Shown here piece after piece: positions 1 to 6,179 of a stretch of 7,860 bases of DNA; position 1 is the first letter of the stretch; every line of letters starts with the position of its first letter. Below the pieces are notes generated by a model. It worked only from the letters and a program-made list of their open reading frames with translations, searched no databases and had not been told where the DNA came from. This stretch comes from Bacillota bacterium (lineage in GTDB: Bacteria; Bacillota; Limnochordia; JAAZLZ01). The stretch spans positions 1 to 7,860 of the forward strand of contig JAAZLZ010000337.1 in NCBI GenBank assembly GCA_012799075.1. The letters are read 5' to 3'. Both the position numbers and the translations under genes were made by a program.

Positions 1-340
1 ACCCGCCCAGGCATTCGATCCCCCGGGCCAAAGTATAGGCAGTCGCCAAGGTATCCGCCCCAGCAAAGGACGGATGGGAAAGGAGCACCCCGTCATCAAC
101 GCCCAGGCTGATGGCTTCCCGCAAAATGGCGGCGGCACCGGGCGGACCCATGGTCAAGGCTGCAACCTCCCCGCCCCAGGTCTCCTTCAGGCGCAGGGCC
201 TCCTCGATGGCAAAATAGTCGTTGGGATTCAGCACCATGGGCACCCCTTCCCGAATGACAAGCCCCGTCTGGGAATCCACCCTGGCCTCATCGGGGTGGG
301 GAACCTGCTTGATGCAGACAATGATCCGCAAGGCCCTCAC
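1..340 (-). CDS. etfB: Electron transfer flavoprotein beta subunit, N-terminal part (cut by window edge)
   Basis: EtfB pairs with EtfA to form the soluble flavoprotein that takes electrons from acyl-CoA dehydrogenases. Only the first 113 codons are present; the gene continues past the left edge. The visible protein opens with RIIVCIKQVPHP, the standard EtfB first strand. It then shows the acidic turn with a T-G pair (VDSQTGLVIREG), the LNPNDYFAIEEALRLKE segment, the TMGPP loop, and the AGADTLATAYTLA helix, all in the expected order. The start is the GTG at 338-340, which overlaps the TGA stop of the upstream acyl-CoA dehydrogenase (shared GTGA). This implies translational coupling and matched amounts of the two partners. 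etfA is expected just beyond the left edge but is not seen. Whether this ETF is a simple carrier or an electron-bifurcating type cannot be decided without EtfA and the rest of EtfB. Confidence 0.95.
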   Translation of the reverse strand, partial: MRALRIIVCIKQVPHPDEARVDSQTGLVIREGVPMVLNPNDYFAIEEALRLKETWGGEVAALTMGPPGAAAILREAISLGVDDGVLLSHPSFAGADTLATAYTLARGIECLGG

Positions 341-1497
341 CGTCCCTTGGCCGCCCTTTTGATCAGCTCTTGGGCGATGATGTTCCGTTGGATTTCGTTA
401 GTGCCCTCATAGATCTGGGTCACCTTCGCATCCCGCATCATTTTCTCCACCGGGTAGTCCCGCATGTACCCATAGCCCCCCATGATCTGCACCGCCTCCA
501 CGGCAGCTTCCATGGCCGCATCGGAGGCGAAGGTCTTGGCCATGGCCGCAGCCATGGAGATGTCCTTCTCCTCGGCATCGATCATGCGGGCAGCGGCATA
601 GACCAATGCCCGGGCCGCCTCCAGGCGCATAGCCATGTCGGCCAGTTTGTGCTGGATGGCCTGGAAGGAAGTGATCGGCTGGCCAAACTGGCGCCGCTCC
701 CGGGCAAACTGGAGGGCCGCTTCCAAAGCCCCACTGCCGATGCCCACCGCTTGGGCGCCAATACCCGGCCGGGTCCGGTCCAGGGTGGCCATGGCCACCA
801 AAAAGCCCTGCCCCGGCCTGCCCAACAGGTTTTCCCGGGGGACGGGGCAGTCCTGGAAAATGACTTCCGTGGTGGCTGAGGAGCGGATCCCCATCTTTCT
901 CTCTTTCGGTCCGAAACTTAACCCCGGAGTACCCTTTTCAACGATAAAGGCGCTGGCTCCCCTGATTCCCTTGTTCTCATCGGTGACGGCAATCACCGTG
1001 TAGAGATCGGCCTCGCCCCCATTGGTGATCCACTGTTTGGTGCCGTTTAAGACGTAGACATCTCCCTGGAGACGCGCGGTGGTCCTCATGCCTCCCACAT
1101 CGCTCCCAGCCTCCGACTCTGTCAGGGCAAAGGCCGCCAGCGCCTTGCCTGAAGCAACCAGGGGCAGGTATTTCTTCTTTTGCTCCTCGGTGCCGAATTC
1201 CAAAATGGGCACAGCTCCCAGGGCGCTTGCCGCGTAGCTCACAGCTACGCCGCCGCAGGCCTTGCTCAGCTCTTCCACCACCAGGCATTGTTCAAAGATC
1301 CCGCCCCCCAGGCCCCCGTATTCCTCCGGTATCCACACGCCGAAAAGATCCGACTGGGCCAGGACCTTTAGGATCTCCCGGGGGAATTCCTCCCGCTCAT
1401 CCAGGTCCGCCGCGACGGGGCGGACTTTTTCCCGGGCGATCTGGGCCGCCAGCTCCTTGATCATCTGTTGTTCTTCACTGAGAAAGTAGTTCACCAC
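337..1497 (-). CDS. Acyl-CoA dehydrogenase (FAD-dependent, short/branched-chain type)
   Basis: This cytoplasmic flavoenzyme makes the alpha-beta double bond in acyl-CoA and passes electrons to ETF. From the GTG at 1497 the protein is 386 residues, the usual family size. It carries the family signature ALTESEAGSD (124-133) in the middle beta domain, WITNG (156-160), the RRQFGQPI segment (268-275) that binds FAD across the dimer, and QIMGGYGYMRDYP (337-349). The catalytic base is Glu364 in IYEGTNEIQ, the position used by short-chain and butyryl-CoA dehydrogenases. An in-frame GTG at 1518 lies upstream, but the GGGAGG at 1505-1510 sits inside that extension, 7 bases before the 1497 GTG, so 1497 is preferred (1494 is a second option). 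The gene starts 21 bases after the MCE gene and overlaps etfB by 4. The acyl chain length it prefers cannot be read from sequence alone. Confidence 0.95.
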   Translation of the reverse strand: MVNYFLSEEQQMIKELAAQIAREKVRPVAADLDEREEFPREILKVLAQSDLFGVWIPEEYGGLGGGIFEQCLVVEELSKACGGVAVSYAASALGAVPILEFGTEEQKKKYLPLVASGKALAAFALTESEAGSDVGGMRTTARLQGDVYVLNGTKQWITNGGEADLYTVIAVTDENKGIRGASAFIVEKGTPGLSFGPKERKMGIRSSATTEVIFQDCPVPRENLLGRPGQGFLVAMATLDRTRPGIGAQAVGIGSGALEAALQFARERRQFGQPITSFQAIQHKLADMAMRLEAARALVYAAARMIDAEEKDISMAAAMAKTFASDAAMEAAVEAVQIMGGYGYMRDYPVEKMMRDAKVTQIYEGTNEIQRNIIAQELIKRAAKGR

Positions 1498-1504
1498 CGT
1501 TTTT

Positions 1505-1510
1505 CCTCCC
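1505..1510 (-). promoter_or_regulatory. Ribosome binding site that fixes the acyl-CoA dehydrogenase start
   Basis: Read on the minus strand this is GGGAGG, followed by 7 bases and then GTG at 1497. It argues against the longer reading frame that begins with GTG at 1518, because that extension would encode the binding site itself. Confidence 0.75.
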
Positions 1511-1518
1511 CACATCAC

Positions 1519-3873
1519 CTAAAATTGGCCTTCCAGGCCAAGACTCCCCTGCCAGCCCTCGCCGGCCAACAGGTTGCCGGAGCGAAGCAGCAGTCGCCAC
1601 CGGGGAGTGAGCCCCCAGGTGCTCCTTAGCCAAAGCTTGGGATCCTTCGGGTCGAGGATTTCAAACCCCAACCGCAAATCGCCAAGGGGGGCATCGAGCC
1701 CCATCCCCAACGAACCGGCAAAAAGGCCCCAGCGAAAGGCATCCTTGGAGCCGACCTGGAGATTGAGCCCGCGCTGGATGCCTAGTTCACCCAGGCCCAA
1801 GACGAAAAAATCGTCCTTGAGTGGGTGATGCAGCTTTAAATTGAAGTCCACCACCAGGTTCTCCTCGCCAGAACCCAAGGCGACGGCCCAGCTAGGGGTC
1901 AGCCGCCATGCCCTTAGCTCCTCGATGTCCCTTTGCACCTGATCCAAGGTCCCTCCTGCACCCGGAGGAATCTCAGCACCGATCTTCTTGGCGGCCTCCT
2001 CCAGGTTGAGGGCCGCCCGCTGCACCGACTGGACCGCTTGGATGGTCTGGTCGGCAAGGAAGCCGTCCTTACCCAAATCCCGGACCAAGTCCCCCGCGTC
2101 CTTCGCCGCCCCCTCCATTTGGACGGCCATTCTCTCCAGGGCCGCGATGCTTTCATGCAAGGATGCCGCCAGCTGTCCTTCGGCCCGCACCTCCCTGGCC
2201 AGGGCCCCAACTTCCCTGGCGCTCTCGCCAAGGAGGGCCGCGGCCTTGGAAACCTCGCCCAAAGCCTTTGGATCCATTGTTTGGACAGCCTTGTGCAAAT
2301 TGTCAACAAGCTCGAGGGTCGAGCTGACCAGCTGGCCTAGGGGCTGGCCGTCAAACTCCTGCCACTGGACCGAAAGGTCTTCTAGGGACGCCAGGATCCG
2401 TTCCAAAGCCAGGGCCGATTCCCCCAGGGAGGCAAACACATCCCGGCCTCCCTCCAGTTCCTTGCGGATGACCTGGGCTGACAGCTCCAGATCCCCCACG
2501 GCCCGGCTGACCCCGGCTATCGCCCCGTGGATCTGCTCCCGGGTCCTGCCCCCATCTTCCAGGCCTTCAATCAGAGCCTGGGCATCTTCGGCCGCCTTTC
2601 CCAGTCCCAGGGCCGCCCCTTGGAACTGGGCGATGCTGTCCTTAAGGAGCGCCGCAGTCTGTCCCTGGGCAAGCAGATCCTTAACGAAGCCATCGGCAGC
2701 CTGGGCCGTTCCCTTCAAGGTCCGGGAAAGTTCATGGAGGTCCTGGAGGGCTCCCTGCCAGGCGAGGACGTTTTCCGGACCGGTCAGGGCCTTTAGTCCC
2801 GCGGTAAACTCCATGAGCTGCTCCTGGGCGTCGGCCAGGGGGAGGCTGGCTAAGCCTTCGGCGATGTTCTCCATGTTTTTCGCCGCAGCTTCCGCCCCAT
2901 CGATGATGGACCCTATCCGGGCTAGTCTGGCCCCTTCCATTTCCGAGACGAATCGACCCACCGCTTGCTCTAGGTCCTTGACCGTCCGTCGGGAAGAAGC
3001 AACGATTTCCCTGATTTCCTCCGCGGCTCCCCCTTCCGTAAGCTCCGCGGTGAAATCGTCCATGAGGACGGAAATACGCTCCAATTGTCCGGCAACCTGA
3101 CGGAAGGAATCCAGGGCCGCCCGCAAGTCCGCGGCCGTTTCCCCTCCGGCGGTGATCCCCTGAACCATCAAATGGGCATCCCTCAAGGTAGCCTCCAGCA
3201 AAGAGGCTGATTTTTGCAGATCCTCCATAGTCTGCCCAATAGGCAATTCTTTCATCTGGGCGGCGATTTCCGCCAAGGTCTTCGTCATGCCGGTCGCCTC
3301 TTGAGTAAAGGACCTTACTTCTTCCATGGTCCGGCCCAGTTCATCGCTGGTGCTGCCAAGCCCTTCCACCAGGTTGACCATTTCCGCCAAGAGGTCTTCC
3401 CCGCTAACGAAGGTGGTAAACAGCTGAATGATCTCCTGCATGGCCTGAAGGGTTGCATGCACTTCCGCAAGGAGCACTTCCATGTCCAAGGGGGCTTCCC
3501 CCCGGGGCAAATCCCCGGTCACCGCGGGAACGACGCCTCTCGGGCTGACCTCAACGTGTTTTTCGCCGAGGATGCCGCTGCTGCCAATGAAAAAGCGGCC
3601 GTCCTCAGGAAGGCTTTGCCCCGGCTGCAGCCGCAGCCGGACAAGGACTCCATCGGCGGCCAGTTGGATTTCCTCGACCTTCCCCACCTGAACCCCGGCG
3701 ACCCGCACCGGAGCCCCTTCCCGCAGTCCGTCGACCCGGGAAAAGAGAACATCCACCAAGGGACCGCTCCCCTGGAGCCGCCAACCGGTGATGGAAACAA
3801 TCATGAGACCCAGCAGGGCTAGGCCCGCTAGGGACGCGGCTCCTATTTTGGCTTCGGAAGACAAGGTCTTCAT
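1519..3873 (-). CDS. mlaD: MlaD-like MCE protein with long helical region and C-terminal outer-membrane-type beta domain
   Basis: This is a lipid-carrying MCE protein of an MlaFED-type transporter, anchored in the inner membrane and probably spanning the envelope. In the 784 residues: a membrane helix at about 10-31; one MCE domain at about 38-112, with VDGLREGAPVRVAGVQVG and SGILGEKHVEVS as hallmarks; a helical, Ala/Leu/Glu-rich region at about 131-650 with degenerate repeats; then from 656 a beta-rich stretch with eight or nine short amphipathic strands. The last residues (774-784) alternate hydrophobic positions and end in Phe, like a BAM beta-signal. E. coli MlaD is only about 183 residues and lacks the last two parts. 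Fusion of MlaD to a C-terminal barrel is known from Veillonella parvula. The start is the ATG at 3873, which overlaps the mlaF stop (ATGA), not the TTG at 3879. The family call is firm; the barrel is inferred from pattern only. Confidence 0.9.
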   Translation of the reverse strand: MKTLSSEAKIGAASLAGLALLGLMIVSITGWRLQGSGPLVDVLFSRVDGLREGAPVRVAGVQVGKVEEIQLAADGVLVRLRLQPGQSLPEDGRFFIGSSGILGEKHVEVSPRGVVPAVTGDLPRGEAPLDMEVLLAEVHATLQAMQEIIQLFTTFVSGEDLLAEMVNLVEGLGSTSDELGRTMEEVRSFTQEATGMTKTLAEIAAQMKELPIGQTMEDLQKSASLLEATLRDAHLMVQGITAGGETAADLRAALDSFRQVAGQLERISVLMDDFTAELTEGGAAEEIREIVASSRRTVKDLEQAVGRFVSEMEGARLARIGSIIDGAEAAAKNMENIAEGLASLPLADAQEQLMEFTAGLKALTGPENVLAWQGALQDLHELSRTLKGTAQAADGFVKDLLAQGQTAALLKDSIAQFQGAALGLGKAAEDAQALIEGLEDGGRTREQIHGAIAGVSRAVGDLELSAQVIRKELEGGRDVFASLGESALALERILASLEDLSVQWQEFDGQPLGQLVSSTLELVDNLHKAVQTMDPKALGEVSKAAALLGESAREVGALAREVRAEGQLAASLHESIAALERMAVQMEGAAKDAGDLVRDLGKDGFLADQTIQAVQSVQRAALNLEEAAKKIGAEIPPGAGGTLDQVQRDIEELRAWRLTPSWAVALGSGEENLVVDFNLKLHHPLKDDFFVLGLGELGIQRGLNLQVGSKDAFRWGLFAGSLGMGLDAPLGDLRLGFEILDPKDPKLWLRSTWGLTPRWRLLLRSGNLLAGEGWQGSLGLEGQF
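1522..1908 (-). other. C-terminal beta-barrel-like domain of the MCE protein
   Basis: Residues 656-784 differ sharply from the helical region before them: rich in Gly, Leu, Trp and Phe, with alternating polar/apolar stretches. Candidate strands lie near 661-668, 672-683, 688-698, 702-709, 713-728, 732-741, 746-755, 757-766 and 773-784. W774, G776, L778, L780, G782 and F784 alternate toward the C-terminal aromatic residue, as in outer-membrane barrels assembled by BamA. Strand limits are by eye. Confidence 0.7.
2059..2184 (-). repeat. Helical repeat copy 2 in the MCE protein (residues 564-605)
   Basis: Residues 564-605 align without gaps to residues 402-443 at an offset of 162. By my count 17 of the 41 positions from 402 to 442 are identical, including the G-Q, A-A, S-I-A, A-A and D-A pairs. 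This is a protein-level repeat within the coiled region; I did not see strong DNA-level identity. Confidence 0.5.
2545..2670 (-). repeat. Helical repeat copy 1 in the MCE protein (residues 402-443)
   Basis: This unit begins AQGQTAALLKDSIA and pairs with AEGQLAASLHESIA, 162 residues later. Looser versions occur near residues 244-277, 478-507 and 606-633, so the helical region seems to be built from related helical segments. Confidence 0.5.
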
Positions 3874-4595
3874 CCCCAACCCCCCGCGAGAAACTGCTGA
3901 ACCATCGGATCGGGGGAGGCCAACAGGTGCTCTGGGCTTCCTTGGGCGACAACCCGTCCATCCAACAGCACCGCGACCCGATCCGCAACCTGCCTGGCAT
4001 AAACCAGTTCATGGGTGACCACCACCGAGGTGACGCCCCTTTGTTGCTGCTTCAGGATCAATTGGATGATGCCGGCGCTAGTCTTGGGGTCCAGGCCCGT
4101 GGTTGGTTCATCATACAGCATGATCCGGGGACTTAGGGCCAGGGCCCGGGCCAGGGCGACCCGCTTTCGCATCCCGCCGGAAAGCTCCGCGGGCATCATC
4201 TCTTCCGTGCCGGCAAGACCAACTAGGCGAAGCTGGTCGGCAACGATTTCCCCGGCCTGCTGGCGGTTTGCAACTTTACGCAGGCCAAAGCCCACGTTGG
4301 CCCCCACCGTCAAGGAGTCGAACAAGGCCCCGGATTGGAAGAGAAAGCCCGTCTGCCTCCGGACATCCTTCAGCTCATCATCAGACAGCTCGCTGATGTC
4401 CCTTCCCCCGTTGAACACCTGTCCCCGGGTAGGCTGCAGAAGCCCGTTCATCAGCCTGAGGATGGTGCTCTTTCCCGATCCGCTCGGGCCGAGGATCACC
4501 AGGACCTCCCCCTCCTCCACCTTAAGGGACACATTCCGGAGGATCCGGGCATCGCCGATGGTGTAGTCAACCCCGCGCAATTCGATAATAGCCAT
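3870..4595 (-). CDS. mlaF: MlaF-like ABC transporter ATPase (lipid transport)
   Basis: This is the ATP-hydrolysing subunit that would sit on the cytoplasmic face of the MlaE-like permease and power lipid movement through the MCE protein. Its 241 residues hold every ABC motif: Walker A GPSGSGKST (36-44), Q-loop Gln87 in FLFQSGALFDSLTV (a stretch typical of MlaF and related MCE ATPases), signature LSGGMRKR (138-145), Walker B IMLYDEP with catalytic Glu163, a D-loop GLDP, and the switch His195 in VVTHE. The ATG at 4595 is preferred over an in-frame TTG at 4616, because GGTGAG at 4602-4607 is spaced 6 bases from it and the shorter protein starts at the usual MAIIELRGV. It begins 7 bases after mlaE ends and overlaps mlaD by 4 bases. 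No inactivating change is seen. Confidence 0.96.
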   Translation of the reverse strand: MAIIELRGVDYTIGDARILRNVSLKVEEGEVLVILGPSGSGKSTILRLMNGLLQPTRGQVFNGGRDISELSDDELKDVRRQTGFLFQSGALFDSLTVGANVGFGLRKVANRQQAGEIVADQLRLVGLAGTEEMMPAELSGGMRKRVALARALALSPRIMLYDEPTTGLDPKTSAGIIQLILKQQQRGVTSVVVTHELVYARQVADRVAVLLDGRVVAQGSPEHLLASPDPMVQQFLAGGWG

Positions 4596-4601
4596 ATTAA
4601 T

Positions 4602-4607
4602 CTCACC
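4602..4607 (-). promoter_or_regulatory. Ribosome binding site for the mlaF-like gene, containing the mlaE stop
   Basis: On the minus strand GGTGAG is followed by 6 bases and then ATG at 4595. The TGA inside it is the mlaE stop codon, so ribosomes ending mlaE terminate on the binding site of the next gene, which favours coupled translation. Confidence 0.65.
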
Positions 4608-5355
4608 AAGCAACAACGCTGTCGTGGAAAATCACCGTGGATAGGAAGTAGTTGACAGCGAAAATCGTGATGATCGCAGAAACCACGGAACCGGTGGTGC
4701 TCTCGCCGACTCCTGCTGCGCCTCCTTCAGTCATAAAGCCCCGGCTGCAGCCGATCAGGGCGACAATCCCGCCGAAGATAAGGGCTTTCAGGATGCCGGC
4801 GACAAGGTCCCCCACCGATAGGAAGTAATTGACCGATTCAAGAAAAGCCCGACCGCTCACCCCGACTTGGCAGGCGGCCACGAAGCATCCTCCAAGTAGG
4901 CCAAGGACGTTGGCGAAGATGGTCAGCAAGGGAGTCATCAGGGTGCAGGAAACAAAGCGGGGCACCACCAGGTATTCCACCGGATCCACCGCCAGCGCCC
5001 GCATGGCATCCACTTGTTCCGTCACCTGCATCGCACCCACTTCAGCTGCGATGGCCGAGCCTCCCCTGGCAGCCATCACGATCCCCGTCAACACCGGGGA
5101 CAACTCCCGCACCATGGCTATGCCCAGGACTTGCCCCGCCAGGGCCGTGGCCCCAAAGCGAGCGAACTCCCGGGTGGTATGCAGGGCGAACACCATCCCG
5201 GCAAAGCCAGCGACGATGAGCACGATGGGAATGGAGTTAAAGCCCAGATTGACCATCTGGGTTAAAGTGACCCCCCGATCCACCCCTCCCCCGAGGATAT
5301 GGCCGACGATCTGGGTGAGAAGGACCACCTGCCTCCCCACTCTTTCTAGGGCCAA
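4603..5355 (-). CDS. mlaE: MlaE-like (YrbE/MlaE family) integral membrane permease
   Basis: This is the inner-membrane permease of an MCE lipid transporter; two copies would pair with two ATPases and carry the MCE ring. The 250 residues begin with an amphipathic interface helix (about 3-22), followed by membrane segments near 42-60, 72-96, 135-163, 185-205 and 224-246. The family core is plain: RELSPVLTGIVMAARGGSA (83-101), AAEVGAMQVTEQVDAMRAL (103-121), and VDPVEYLVVPR (123-133). The only standard in-frame start is TTG at 5355, with a poor binding site (GAGAAG) 5 bases upstream. The frame stays open well upstream and encodes plausible MlaE-like N-terminal residues (ETLGREVILALE), so the true start may lie further up at a rare codon. 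It is the first gene after the terminator at 5461-5492 and heads the mlaEFD-acyl-CoA dehydrogenase-etfB series. Confidence 0.93.
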   Translation of the reverse strand: MALERVGRQVVLLTQIVGHILGGGVDRGVTLTQMVNLGFNSIPIVLIVAGFAGMVFALHTTREFARFGATALAGQVLGIAMVRELSPVLTGIVMAARGGSAIAAEVGAMQVTEQVDAMRALAVDPVEYLVVPRFVSCTLMTPLLTIFANVLGLLGGCFVAACQVGVSGRAFLESVNYFLSVGDLVAGILKALIFGGIVALIGCSRGFMTEGGAAGVGESTTGSVVSAIITIFAVNYFLSTVIFHDSVVAW

Positions 5356-5460
5356 AATGACTTCTCTGCCTAGTGTTTCCAGGTTGATGACCCACGCCCC
5401 CCTTAGTATGCGTTCGCCCCAGGTATTCGCCTCAGAAGGGACGGAATCCTTGCAAGACGC

Positions 5461-5492
5461 GAAAAGGGGAGGAACGCCGCAGCTTCCTCCCC
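5461..5492 (-). terminator. Intrinsic terminator after the corrinoid protein gene
   Basis: On the minus strand GGGGAGGAA (5484-5492) pairs perfectly with TTCCTCCCC (5466-5474) around a 9-base loop. Four T residues (5462-5465) follow directly. The hairpin starts 18 bases after the corrinoid gene stop, which is standard placement. The T run is short, so some read-through into the mla genes is possible. Confidence 0.8.
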
Positions 5493-5510
5493 GGTTATGC
5501 AGGTATACTC

Positions 5511-6149
5511 TTACGCCACTCCGACCAGCTGCTTGGCCACGTCAACCGCGGTGCTGGCGTCGGGAGCGTAGCCATCCGCGCCGATTTCATCCGCGTAGTT
5601 CTGGGTGACGGGGGCCCCGCCGATCATGACCTTCACCTTATCCTTGAATTCGGAAGCCTTGATGGCCTCAAGGGTATCCTTCATGGCCACCATGGTGGTG
5701 GTCAACAAGGCGGACAGTCCTACGATGCTGGGCTTATGCTCTCTGATGGCATCAACGAACTTCTCCGCAGGCACATCGACGCCCAGATCCACGACCCTGA
5801 AGCCCGCGCCTTCCATCATCATGGCCACCAGGTTCTTGCCGATGTCGTGCAGGTCGCCCTTAACGGTGCCGATGAGGAATACCTCGGCAGCCTCCGTCTC
5901 GCTTTCCGTCAGCAGGGGCTTGAGAACTCCCAAACCAGTATGCATGGCTCGGGCTGCAATCAACACCTCGGGAACGTAAATCTCGTTCTTCTTGAAGCGT
6001 TCGGCGATGACGGACATCCCGCTGATGAGGCCTTCCTGGATGACTGTGCCAGGCGCGATACCTTCCGCGACTGCTTTTTCCGTCAGTTCCTTAACCGTCT
6101 TGGCATCGCCCTTAATCAAAGCCTGACTAATCTTGGTGAAATCTGCCAT
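5511..6149 (-). CDS. Methyltransferase-cognate corrinoid protein (MtvC/MtgC/MttC-like)
   Basis: This small cytoplasmic protein carries a B12-type cofactor that shuttles a methyl group between a substrate methyltransferase and tetrahydrofolate. Its 212 residues are typical in size. Residues about 1-85 form the helical cap domain seen in methionine synthase and corrinoid proteins. From about 88 comes the Rossmann-like B12-binding domain with the signature DLHDIG (99-104), where His101 is the expected lower axial cobalt ligand. The S-x-L part (GLSALLT, 144-150) and the GGAPV loop (177-181) complete the cofactor site. The start is ATG at 6149, with GAGGAGG at 6160-6166 upstream. It lies 30 bases after the methyltransferase gene and is followed by the terminator. 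Substrate cannot be told: members serving methanol, methylamines, betaines and methoxyaromatics look alike. Confidence 0.94.
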   Translation of the reverse strand: MADFTKISQALIKGDAKTVKELTEKAVAEGIAPGTVIQEGLISGMSVIAERFKKNEIYVPEVLIAARAMHTGLGVLKPLLTESETEAAEVFLIGTVKGDLHDIGKNLVAMMMEGAGFRVVDLGVDVPAEKFVDAIREHKPSIVGLSALLTTTMVAMKDTLEAIKASEFKDKVKVMIGGAPVTQNYADEIGADGYAPDASTAVDVAKQLVGVA

Positions 6150-6179
6150 GTACAGCTAACCTCCTCTGTGTTTATTATG

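Noticed and set aside
1498..1518. Longer N-terminus of the acyl-CoA dehydrogenase from GTG at 1518
   Set aside because: The added seven residues encode the ribosome binding site, and family members normally begin a few residues before the LSEEQ helix.
1988..3100. Long open frame of 370 codons on the plus strand
   Set aside because: It lies wholly opposite the MCE gene, its translation is low-complexity Ser/Arg/Ala-rich with no family features, and such antisense frames are expected in GC-rich coding DNA.
1924..3483. Helical region resembling chemoreceptor signalling coiled coils
   Set aside because: No HAMP domain or chemoreceptor hairpin-tip motif is present, and the region sits between an MCE domain and a beta domain, so helical bridge material is the better reading.
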